This document shows, one piece after another, positions 1 to 10,811 of a DNA stretch of 64,000 bases (position 1 is the first letter of the stretch; every line of letters begins with the position of its first letter). The stretch covers positions 482,018,861-482,082,860 of the forward strand of contig CM060920.1 in assembly GCA_030737875.1 (NCBI GenBank). Direction: 5' to 3'. The stretch is from Allium sativum (lineage: Eukaryota; Streptophyta; Magnoliopsida; Asparagales; Amaryllidaceae). A program made the translations under genes and the position numbers. Under the pieces are notes generated by a model, which saw only the letters and a list, made by a program, of their open reading frames with translations, ran no database searches and was not told the DNA's origin.

Positions 1-949
1 AAAATTTTTATTTTGGCAATTTTAGCGAATTTTGATTATTTAAAATGAATTATTTTAAATAATAACGACGAGAAATATATTTTGAATATAATTCGAACGT
101 ATATATTATACGCGTTGTCGTTAGAATATAAATATTTATTTTAATTATAATAGAATTGAAAATGGCGCGGTAGTTCGATAATTCGATTTCAAACTTCAAT
201 TGAATGTACCGGGTGCAAAACAAACCGGATTTTAGTGAAACCAAAAATAATGGAATCTAATTGAGAATATCTTTCCAACGAATCCAAAAAATTGAAATTT
301 CATAGCGGGAATAAAAAGATATGTCCAGTTGAAAATTCTGAATAGTCGCTATGGAATTCAGGCCCTTAAAAATAGACATTTTGCAAACGACCTCGGATTT
401 CGACGAAACCACTTTTGTTGGATCCGGGATGTAAATTTATTGCTAGGTTTCAAATTTCATAATTTTTCGAATCAATATGTGATCGTGGCAAAGGAAAACG
501 CGTTTGACCAGTTTCAGTTGATTTTAATCGACTGGAAAATGGCCATTTTTCTAACGGTCTCAGAATTCGACGAAACTAGTTTTGTTAGGACCGTATCGTC
601 AATACGAAGCTAGAAAATATTTTCCTGGAATTTTTCGAGTTAGTATGTGACCCCAGTAAATTGAAATGCGCGTTCAAATTCAATATATAGAGTTATATGT
701 TGATTTTGACAGAAACTGATCGAAACGATCAAACCAGCTTGCGATACATATCCCATTGTGTTCGGAATGGGGGTAATTAGCTATGGACGACAGGCGGTAG
801 GCCTCGTTTAGAGGTCTTATGTAAAAGTCAACTTTTTGAAATTTAAATAATAAAAAAATAAAAATAAACCCTTCCTCTCCTTAACTTCTCTCTGGCCCCC
901 CCTTTTATTCATTAGTTCGATCAGAAGGAAAAAAAAGAAAACAAAATGA

Positions 950-1085
950 ATAGAAATGAATTCAAATTGAAATTGAATTGAATAGAAAACGAATTGAAAT
1001 TGAATTGAATAGAAAACGAATTGAAATTGAATTGAATAGAAAACGAATTGAAATTGAATTGAATTGAAATCAATTTGAAATCAAT
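950..1085 (+). repeat. Short tandem repeat in E1 5' LTR
   Basis: Several copies of a unit of about 27 bases made of GAATTGAAATTGAATTGAAT plus AGAAAAC. The matching place in the 3' LTR (about 6530-6660) has one more unit, so the array changed length after insertion. Confidence 0.8.
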
Positions 1086-3885
1086 TTGGATTAAATCAAT
1101 TCGAAATGAAAAGAAAATGAATTTATGTTGGAAAATTCGATTTTGATTTGAAGTTGAAATAGAAGTTGAAATCGTTTTGAAAACGAATTTAAAACAATTT
1201 ATAAAATACGTTTTAAAAGGAAATCGACGAAGTATATATTACATATATTATATATATAATATAATGGCCTGAATAGAACGCGCCGCGCCGCGGCAGTTCG
1301 CGAATTTCAACCATTGACTTCGAATGGACATTGCGGGAGATCCGACCGTCGGATTCTCCTGAAATCGGAACCGTTGGGTTCGTATCGAAAAGAGCTTTCT
1401 AACGAATATTAGAAATTAGAAATCTAACGGTTAGATTTGGAATTATGTCCAAATCAAATTTGGAAAAGGTCGCTGTAAGTGCAGTTCGTTGGCCATTGAT
1501 GGAAATCGACTGTACAGGCCTTGATAAAATTATTAAAAATAGTAATAATTTGTGTAAAATCATAAGAAATGATTTAGAAAGAATTGGGATGAAAAACTCC
1601 ATATTTGAAAAGATAAAAATAGATTTTTATCGAAATGAACTAGTTTTGAACTAGAATTATAATTCTATTTATTTTTAAATAAATAAATTGGATTTGAAAT
1701 GGTTTTGAAAATAACCAGAATTTCCAATGATTGCATTGGAATGGATTTGAATCGAAATTGTCTTCGGAATATTTCGATGTTGGATATCGTGATTATACAG
1801 ATGTTGTTATGGAAATTTGAAAGCTATATATATATCGTTATTTCCAATACGATATTTGTTAGTCGTAGAATTTGATATTGAATATAAGCCGGTATATTTT
1901 CTATTCATAGCCTTGTGTTTAATATCAAATGTGATTTGGGTTTGTCGTGAATGGTGTCTTCATTAACACTGTTCTTGAACCCAGTTGAGAAAAGATGAAA
2001 TCTTTTTCTTTAGATTTAATGAAGTATACCAATTAAATAATATTTAATTGGAATTGAATTCGAATTGATTGTTGGGTTTATCGTGAACAGTGTTTTATGT
2101 AACACTCGTTCTTTAACCCGATAATTAATAGAATGTGATTTTGGGTTGTCGTGAACGGTATCTTCAATAATACTGTTCTTAGACCCAAAGAAGTTAAGAA
2201 AATCATAAACTAACTGGATATTAGTTAAGTTGAATGGTTTCAGAGGTATTGATCTGATGTTGGTTTCGGCCTTCGAGGTTAATACTTAGGGAATTGCTCG
2301 CTTGCTAATTCACGGTTAGGGACTGATTGAAATGTGATGTGATTTTGGGTTTATCGTGAACCGTGTTTTAAATGACACTGATTCTTTAACCCAGTTACAG
2401 ATTAAAACTAAGTTGAGTTTTAATGAATCTTTAATTAGATTGAAATAATCAAGAATGGAGTATCACCAGTTTTGCTCCAGGCGATAGTTAAATCTTTAAT
2501 TAGATTTGAACGTGAAATGGTAATTGGATTTACCGATAACACCGTGGTGTTAGATATGAAGTAAGACCCGTTTTACTTCATGGGATGAATAGGTTGGGAT
2601 TGGGAAATTAAAACAAATGATTACTCCGGTAAGGTTTGCTAATTCCGACTAGTTCGAATTGATATTCAAAAGTAGATTAAAGAATATATTTAAAGGATTT
2701 ATCTTTGATAAAATTAATGGTAACCTTTCCCTATGGATGTGAAATTTAGAAACTAACAGTCGGTTAGCTAAGCAGAATGGTTTTCTGAATATTGATCTGA
2801 TCTTGGTTTCGGCTTTCGGGGTTAATATTTGGGGAATTATTCTCTTGATTAATTTACGGTTAGTGACTGATGAATTGGAATGAGGCGTATGTTGTGTTTG
2901 TGTAACACTTATTTAAAATATATGCGAGTTATTCGGAAAGACCGGGTTTATCCCATTCTGAATAACTGATACGACGATAAGTCGAAGATGAAGACGATGG
3001 TCGAAGACCGGAGGTCTTCACGTCGTTTGGGTAATTACTGATGATCTTGATTGGGCTGTACACCCAAGAAGATGGAAACAGTTGGTGATCGTCCAGACGT
3101 ACTTGGAGATCGATGGATATGCGGGGTACTAGGTGCCTCCGGTTTCATTCAGACCCAGAACGGACTTGTAAATGGACTGTGTGTCTGACATTGGATTTCA
3201 TTCTGTGTGACTGATATCGGTTGCATAGAGTGGTTTGCCTGTGTGGCATGCTAAGATGAAATTGATCGAGGCTTCTGTTGAAAAGCAAAGTCTTGTGGTG
3301 ATGATCAAAGCACAGCTTGTGTGGCACAGCTTTGTGTAACGTGAATTCGCGAGCCTCACACCTCGGTTGTGAACCAAAAACGGGAGAAGGACCTCAGGGA
3401 GGGCATGCGTTTCTTTCTAGCTAGGGTGGTGTCAGTGACCTACCTGCCCTGACATTTATATACTTTTCACCTATGTGGTTGTTGCTGTTGCGAGGCGCCT
3501 CGGTTTGATCGGACGATCCGGGTCCGATGGAGTCATTCATTGGCTCATTTACGCCCCAAAGGGCGGGGAAACGCAGTGTTCAGGAATTTTAATCCACATC
3601 GGTGGACCGGCCCTGACGATCCAAAGGCTTGACTGAGTACTTGCCTGAGGCTCGGGCTAGAGAGTCTCGAATCGGTTGAGGACTATCTTTTGCCTCGGTT
3701 CATAGATGGAAACCCAATTACCAAATACGTGACATTTGCGGTTTTAATTGTAGAACTAGTATGGCGACATGATATATGGTACCTGTGCCGCCTATGATTG
3801 ATACTTATGATTTGAAGTTGTTTTATACACTATATACTGATAATAGTATCAAATGAATTGTTTTAAACGTATCAAGCATTCTTTG

Positions 3886-3957
3886 GCTGTTATAAGGGAA
3901 AACCCTATCCCCCGGCTTGCGTTGCATTGTGTGATAGGACTTGGGTCTTATAACAGC
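3886..3957 (+). other. Conserved LTR hairpin (E1 5' LTR)
   Basis: An 11 bp perfect outer stem pairs GCTGTTATAAG (3886-3896) with CTTATAACAGC (3947-3957). An inner stem pairs CCTATC (3904-3909) with GATAGG (3933-3938). The same arrangement occurs in the E1 3' LTR (12992-13063) and, with a compensating base-pair change, in element T (53322-53392). It lies in the last fifth of the LTR. Confidence 0.7.
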
Positions 3958-4515
3958 TTCATTTTTCTCTATTTAGCATTGCGTTGTTCGTTTTATGCAC
4001 TGGTATTCTTGGGAGGAAACCCGTTCCGTGTTATACGGCGTGGTCCCTTGATTTACCTAACTTTAAAATAAAGAATTAACAACTGTTTTAATTCTCACAC
4101 CAGTCCCATGACTGACCTGGAGTTTATTGTTTTAACCTAAACTCTGGGTGCCCCTATTTTGACACGGGCAGCTAGTAGTTTTGGTTTTTGCAGATTTATA
4201 TTCATAGGATCCTGGTTTACAACTGGAACGATATCCGGAAAGCTTTGTATCCGTATATCTCTTCTAGTTGTGTATTGTATTATTTTCCGCTGCTATGTAT
4301 TTAAATGTAATTTAAATCTCTGATATTTCTGTGTAATATTTATTCATTTATACTCTGTATATTCTTGTAATCTGATGCATTGTTGTAATACACAATGAAA
4401 TGTCCTTCCGTCTGCGTTCTGTTGTGGCTTGTTCTCAAAACGATAGGGCGTTTCGAACGGTCTGGGTCGGTTTAGCGACTGATTCGGACCGAGCGAAAAT
4501 CCTTTTCGTCACAGT

Positions 4516-4527
4516 TGGTATCAGAGC
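4516..4527 (+). other. Primer binding site of E1 (tRNA-Met type)
   Basis: TGGTATCAGAGC follows the LTR end (CACA) after two bases. This is the usual complement of the 3' end of plant initiator tRNA-Met, used to prime minus-strand DNA synthesis. Confidence 0.92.
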
Positions 4528-5534
4528 TTTGGTTTACAAAGCTAGAGAACAAGGCACATTAGAACCATACGAAAGAATTCATCATATATTGGATTGGTAA
4601 TATCCAATTAGAATGACTCGTTAGAGAAGGGATCAGTAGTATCCTGGAACGAGTGTGAAGAGTATATTTTTAAAATGAAAACAATTTTTGTTTTAAATTT
4701 AAATCAATCATTCTTATTTGATTATTTATTATATATTGATCGGGACAATCCGATATATAAAGATTTTGCATATATGTCTTGCAAACGTGTATTCGAAGTT
4801 TTAATGTATTGGATAGTTATAGAATCATACTCTAGTTACCCGGGGATAATTCTGGTGATGGGGCACCATCGCCAGTATTTATATTCGAGTGACGAACATG
4901 TAATATCTATATATTTCCTATTGACTGGTGTGAGAACCGAAACTAGATAGGGCTTATCATTGTGATTTGGCATCAAAAATCTGATTTTTGATTATATATC
5001 GAAGTTATGAATTTCAAAAGCTAATCAACTAATTGATTGATGGTTGTGTTGTTTGATTATTGTTTGTTAGTTGAAATTTTAACCATATAGCCAATTTGAT
5101 CAAATAGTGAATATTATTGAAATTTGGTCGCAGTTGCTTGCATATACATATACTTACATTGAACAGGTCATAGCAAGGAGGCTAGAGCAGAGAATAAAAT
5201 TTCTTTGCCCGACAAATAGGTACATGTTTACTACATAATTTACTGTTTTGTTTGGGTGATGATGATTTTATGAGCCTATTGGCTAGCCGCTTGGCTTTTT
5301 CTTTTTCTTTTTGAGATCAGAAGGCCTGTATGGCAATTTCGGGATTTTCCCGTGGCTCCCGGTGTAGGGGAGGTTATGGCGAAATTTTTCGAAAATTTAG
5401 GGTGTTAGCCAAATTTTTGAAGAATTTGAAAATTCTCTGAAACTGAAAAGTTGGAGAATTGAAGCCAGATCGAACGTAGAGTTGATTAATCAAACCACTT
5501 TCGACTTTGTTCCTTTTCGAGGACGAAAAGTTTT

Positions 5535-5547
5535 AAGTGGGGGAGAT
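5535..5547 (+). other. Polypurine tract of E1
   Basis: AAGTGGGGGAGAT immediately before the 3' LTR start (TGTAAC at 5548). The identical tract precedes the 3' LTR of element T at 58613-58625. It primes plus-strand synthesis. Confidence 0.9.
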
Positions 5548-6529
5548 TGTAACAACCCGAAAATCTGGGCCAGTTTAAAATTTTTATTTTGGCAATTTTA
5601 GCGAATTTTGATTATTTAAAATGAATTATTTTAAATAATAACGAAGAGAAATATATTTTGAATATAATTGGAACGTATATATTATACGCGTCGTCGTTAG
5701 AATATAAATATTTATTTTGATTATAATAGAATTGAAAATGGCGCGGTAGTTCGACAATTCGATTTCAAACTTCAATTGAATGTACCGGGTGCAAAACAAA
5801 CCGGATATTAGTGAAACCAAAAATAATGGAATCTAATTGAGAATATCTTTCCAACGAATCCGAAAAATTGAAATTTCATAGCGGGAATCAAAAGATATGT
5901 CCAGTTGAAAATTCTGAATAGTCGCTATGGAATTATGGCCCTTAAAAATAGACATTTTGCAAACGACCTCGGATTTCGACGAAACCACTTTTGTTGGATC
6001 CGGGATGTAAATTTATTGCTAGGTTTCAAATTTCATAATTTTTCGAATCAATATGTGAGCGTGGCAAATGAAAACGCGTTTGACCAGTTTCAGTTGATTT
6101 TAATCGACTGGAAAATGGCCATTTTCCTAACGGTCTCAGAATTCGACGAAACTAGTTTTATTAGGACCGTATCGTCAATACGAAGCTAGAAACTATTTTC
6201 TTGGAATTTTTCGAGTTAGTATGTGACCCCAGTAAATTGAAATGCGCGTTCAAATTCAATATATAGAGTTATATGTTGATTTTGACGGAAACTGAACGAA
6301 ATGATCAAATCAGCTTGCGATACATATCCCAATGTGTTCGGAATGGGGGTAATTACCTATGGACGACCGGCGGTAGGCCTCGTTTAGAGGTCGTATGTAA
6401 AAGTCAACTTTTTGAAATTTAAATAATAAAAAAATAAAAATAAACCCTTCCTCTCCTTAACTTCTCTCTACCCCCCCTTTTATTCATTAGTTCGATCAGA
6501 AGGAAAAAAAAAGAAAACAAAATGAATAG

Positions 6530-6660
6530 AAATGAATTCAAATTGAAATTGAATTGAATAGAAAACGAATTGAAATTGAATTGAATAGAAAACGAATTGA
6601 AATTGAATTGAATTGAAAACGAATTGAAATTGAATTGAATTGAAATCAATTTGAAATCAA
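6530..6660 (+). repeat. Short tandem repeat in E1 3' LTR
   Basis: Counterpart of the 950-1085 array, with one additional unit of about 27 bases. Confidence 0.75.
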
Positions 6661-7277
6661 TTTGGATTAAATCAATTCGAAATGAAAAGAAAATGAATTT
6701 ATGTTGGAAAATTCGATTTTGATTTGAAGTTGAAATAGAAGTTGAAATCGTTTTGAAAACGAATTTAAAACGATTTATAAAATACGTTTTAAAAGGAAAT
6801 CGACGAAGTATATATTATATATATAATATAATGGCCTGAATAGAACGCGCCGCGCCGCGGCAGTTCGCGAATTTCGACCATTGACTTCGAATGGACATTG
6901 CGGGAGATCCGACCTTTGGATTCTCCTGAAATCGGAACCGTTGGGTTCGTATCGAAAAGAGATTTCTAACGAATATTAGAAATTAGAAATCTAACGGTTG
7001 GATTTGGAATTATGTCCAAATCAAATTTGGAAAAGGTCGTTGTAAGTGCAGTTCGATGGGCATTGATGGAAATCGATTGTACGGGCCTTGACAAAATTAT
7101 TAAAAATAGTAATAATTTGTGTAAAATCATAAGAAATGATTTATAAAGAATTGGGATGAAAAACTCCATATTTGAAAAGATAAAAATAGATTTTTATCGA
7201 AATGAACTAGTTTTGAACTAGAATTATAATTCTATTTATTTTTAAATAAATAAATTGGATTTGAAATGGTTTTGAAA

Positions 7278-7440
7278 CACTACAACAAAAACACCATATT
7301 ACAACCTTAATTTTACAACGGTGGTAAAAGCACCGTTGTAATAGATGTTTTTTACAACTGTCCATTCCCTAAAGTTGTAATAAACGTATTTTTAACAACT
7401 TTTCATTTTATTAGTTGTAATAGATGCCTATTACCAACTT
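7278..7440 (+). repeat. Left terminal and subterminal repeats of the CACTA
   Basis: The terminal repeat is followed by several copies of a 10-12 base motif around ACAACGGTGGTAAAA, ACAACTGTCC and ACAACTTTTC in both orientations. Such arrays are typical transposase-binding regions in CACTA elements. About 600 bases of simple AT-rich sequence follow with nothing recognisable. Confidence 0.8.
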
Positions 7441-7999
7441 CATGTTTATAATATTTATATTTAATAACTAATTATATAAATATTTAATTATAATTAATAA
7501 TTAATAATAAACTTAGGAATCAATAATATTTATTAATTATTATTAAATAATTAGTAAATAATATTTTTTACAAGTCTTTTTCCTTGTCAGTTAATTATGA
7601 ATAAATTATAAATAATTGCAAAATAATTAATTATAGATAATAGTTACTTTTAAATAATAGAACTAATAATTAATATATAATAAATTCTTTGTTTTTAGAC
7701 AATAATTGTTTAAATAATAATTAAAATTTAATAATCAATACTAAATAATATATAAAAGTTAAAAATAAATATTAAATAATTAAAATAAATATAAAAACAA
7801 TTAATAATTAAATAAAATATTATTAATTAATAATCAATGTAAAATTAGTATTTAACACATAATACCAAAGTAATTTGTAACTAATAATTTATAACTAATT
7901 AGTAGTTACTCAGTAATTAGTAATCAATAATCAATTAACAAAAAAAAGTCGTGTTTAAGTAAACAGTTTTTTTAATTAATAATTTATGCATAATTCTCT

Positions 8000-9703
8000 A
8001 TCTCTTTTGTAGCTTCAAAAACGAATTTTGCTTTGGCTCCAAAATTGAATTAGGTCTCCAGACCAAAAATTTCAGCAACTCTTTCACGGTATGCAGTTGT
8101 AAATATATGTTTCTTTTGCCACTGAATGTTGTAAACAAATCAGGGCCCTAACCTTAAATTTACATTTGGCTCCAAAATCAAATTTAAATTCCATTCCTTC
8201 AAAATTTTGGCTCCATTCCGCACAATTTTGGCTCCTTCCCGAAATTTCCCCCTTCCGTCGACTTTTTTTATCCACTCATTTTCTTCTTCAGTCGTTTCCC
8301 TATTATCCCAAATCCTAAAATCCTTAAATCGTCCACTGAAAAATCCAATCTTCCCAAATTCGTAAATCATGGCCTCCACTCCTCCACCGAAAATTGGTTT
8401 TCCAAATCCCAAAAATCGCTTCACCCAAATCGAACACCGCTACAACCGTGAATGACCTCCACCTCAGTCGCCTGAGGCACCGCTGTTTGCCACCGTTAGT
8501 TGGCGCCGCCTCCTTCAACCACTGACGAAGCCGCCACCGTCAGTCTACCCGTTCCGCTTTTTTCCCCTCCACCAGCGGTCCAAAGTCGTGGTCTTTCCGT
8601 CTCTCCCTCGTTGAACTCCGAGGTCAGCTCCTTCTCGTGTAAATCCTTGAAGCTGCCTTCATTTGAATTTGCCGCAACTCCAAGTCCATGTCATTTCCTC
8701 AGCACCCTATCATTTTCATGTGCTTTCTTTCCACTGAAAAGGTGAGTTTTGTCTCACGGTTCGCCTTTTGTTCAAGTAATTTAACTTCGTAGGAGTTTAA
8801 GTGAAATTGTCATTTTCTGCTCTGCTCAATTGTTTGCAGGAAGCTGATACACCTATTTGGTTGAAAAATTTATATCCCAACTGTTTTGCTGAAACTAATA
8901 CTCCACTATTTTACATTAAGGCTGCCCTTCTATTTGTTAGTACTGTGTGTGTGCTTAAACATGAAAATTTATTGCGGTTGAACCCTGGGGAAGTTTACAC
9001 TCATGACTGTAAATATGGGATTTCCTTTTGAGCTGGGAAAAGGGGTAAAAGAATAATTTACTATATTTAAAATAGTATTCCCATTTGTTATCCTATATTG
9101 ATGATACAATTATGTTGAACTCGTCAAAACATAATTTTTCACCAACATACAAACAGTTAAGGTTTGAAGCATATTAACATGAAAGCGCAGATATTACATA
9201 GTGTATATACTTCGAGAGTTGATTCTTTGCTGCATTGTTAATAATGCTCATTTTGTGGTTCGTTTCATTTAGCTATGGAGGGTTGAGACTGTCTAGTTTT
9301 GGCATGCATGTCATAGTGTTCAGTACACAATCAATACACATTGTCTTGTGGTAATATGTACAGTAGTATTAGTAGCAGCATGGGAATAATTTTCTTTTAG
9401 CTAACATGTTTAATGTCCAGAAGTTTAAGGTCCATACACATGTTTGCACACACTTGGTATTAGTGCACACGCCATTTTTCCCAAACTGCTATTGCGCACA
9501 TACTTAAACTGAAGTGTTTTCTTTTGTATGCATTTCATTGTTTAAAGATCTCACAGATATATATTTTCCTTTTGTGAGCCCACTGTATACGTTAGTTACT
9601 ATGTGGCCCTGCATGGACATTTGCTTCCATAGTTTATTTTTAAAAAATTGGCCTGATTCATCGTCTTAGTTTGTAGATAATGATATAAAAGAAATTGTAT
9701 GCA
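8000..9703 (+). other. Interior of the CACTA, origin unknown
   Basis: GC content rises near 8150-8750, where the plus strand has a proline- and serine-rich short ORF (8500-8745) and a possible ATG at 8369. A possible intron boundary (TTTGCAG) occurs at about 8833-8839. It resembles the 5' part of a plant gene, perhaps captured together with the ARF exon downstream, but I do not recognise a protein. Confidence 0.4.
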
Positions 9704-9872
9704 GGTACACAATCAGGGGATTGCCCTTGGTCGATCTGTTGGCTTAACTTGGTTCAATGGGTACGACGAACTCATATCTGAAGTAGACCGGATATTTGAA
9801 TTTGAGGGAGAGCTGCTGCTCCAAATAAAACTTATATTGTTTGTAGACAGTGAGGGCATCAAAGAGCAGTAA
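9704..9872 (+). pseudogene. Auxin response factor PB1 (domain III) exon fragment
   Basis: After an intron-like 3' end (TTGTATGCAG) the plus strand reads V-H-N-Q-G-I-A-L-G-R-S-V, then L-T-W-F-N-G-Y-D-E-L-I, then a stretch with F-E-F-E-G-E-L and V-D-S-E-G, and stops at TAA near 9870. This matches the start of the C-terminal PB1 (Aux/IAA domain III) region of plant auxin response factors, which mediates dimerisation with Aux/IAA proteins. Only the first part of the domain is present: the later D-D-P-W motif and the rest are lost. The preserved splice acceptor suggests capture at the DNA level. The fragment cannot make a functional ARF. Short sequence past the stop (9895-10240) has no recognised match. 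Family assignment is from the motif, not from a search. Confidence 0.75.
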
Positions 9873-10545
9873 TCCTATCTTCGTTTGGATGGAAAACTAA
9901 GGCCATTGTCGGATCCGATATGCAGCAATATGAGACAATGGCGGCTCAGCCAATGAGAATATTGTTCGAAGTTCAAACGTTATACAAGTTGCTTAGTAAC
10001 TACGATACTCAGGTGATTCTACGATGTCTCTCTCATAAATTTAGACCTGGGATGTGGAGATTGATTCAACATTGACCAAATTTTCAATATTTGGAGATGG
10101 TGCAGCTATACCAAGACCAAAACATCAATACGTCCATAAATATTGTGAGTCGTTTCCACTGGATTGTCGAATTGATCATCACATAATCGTAGATGAAAAG
10201 AGCATTGTCATAGTGATGGAGGTCATTTTTGTAACTTTTTAAGTCTCTCTGGAGAAAGGTGAGATATGTTAGAAGCAGGCCAGTGCTACATCAGATTAAC
10301 TAGTGGTGGCATGCAGATTGGTCATGTTGAGGTGATGAAGGATATGGAAGGGGTATTTATTGTTTGTAACGGTCAAGTATGTAATAATGTATGAAATGTT
10401 GTCTAAAACCTATTGTTTGTAATACTGAATATTTGAGTATTTTAATAAATTAGTTTGCAAATAACTGTAATATCGGATTTGTTTATGGAGTATTGCTATA
10501 TTTAGTGTATTGTTCTTTTCAGTTGCAAAAAAAAAATTATTTTTT
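9873..10545 (+). other. CACTA interior after the ARF exon, unrecognised
   Basis: Contains a 62-codon open stretch (10054-10242) and other short coding-like runs. It could be another captured fragment or decayed 3' gene sequence. No motif allows a call. Confidence 0.3.
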
Positions 10546-10554
10546 TTAAAACCC

Positions 10555-10811
10555 AAATGTCAATCACAACGGTGCATAACAGTTGTAGTAGATTTTATTA
10601 CAACGGTGCATAACTGTTGTAATAAAGTTTATTACAACGGTGGAAAAAAGTTGTAAAATATACATATTACAACGGTGTTGCAACAGTGCAAAAAAGTTGT
10701 AAAAGATATTGGTCTATTACAACTTCTTAATACACGACGGTTTGCCCACCGTTGTAAAATGTATATTACAACTGTGTTCCACCGTTGTAATAGGGTCATT
10801 TTGTTGTAGTG
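10555..10811 (-). repeat. Right subterminal repeats and terminal inverted repeat of the CACTA
   Basis: At least eight copies of the TTACAACGGTG / CCGTTGTAA motif in both orientations, ending in TTTTGTTGTAGTG, the inverse of the left end. Confidence 0.85.

Larger units (their letters stand above)
1..4513 (+). repeat. 5' LTR of E1 (first about 28 bases missing)
   Basis: Runs from the window edge to the terminal TCACA at 4509-4513, two bases before the primer binding site. It aligns throughout with 5577-13618 once the CACTA at 7278-10811 is removed. Small ORFs here (for example 329-613 or 3853-4071) recur in the other LTR only because the LTR is duplicated; they are not genes. Notable parts are a GAATTGAAATT-type repeat near 950-1080 and a hairpin at 3886-3957. 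Confidence 0.9.
4514..5547 (+). mobile_element. Internal domain of E1, non-coding
   Basis: About 1 kb between the LTRs without a credible protein; the 91-residue ORF at 4675-4950 resembles nothing I know. Bases 5137-5410 match the middle of the element T LTR (about 51390-51620), including the shared GCTAGCCGCTTGGC block and a pyrimidine-rich stretch. Bases 5488-5547 match the last bases of T's interior (about 58570-58625). The domain therefore looks assembled from pieces of a T-like element, keeping only the ends needed for reverse transcription. Confidence 0.75.
7278..10811 (+). mobile_element. Non-autonomous CACTA (En/Spm) transposon carrying gene fragments
   Basis: Begins CACTACAACAAAA and ends TTTTGTTGTAGTG, a perfect 13 bp terminal inverted repeat, with a 3-base duplication at the target. 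Both ends carry many short subterminal repeats built on TTACAACGGTG and its complement. The interior lacks a transposase and contains sequence with exon-like and intron-like stretches, including an auxin response factor exon (9704-9872). This is the pattern of a Pack-type CACTA that has picked up host DNA. It must rely on an autonomous CACTA for movement. Orientation is assigned from the captured exon. Confidence 0.88.
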
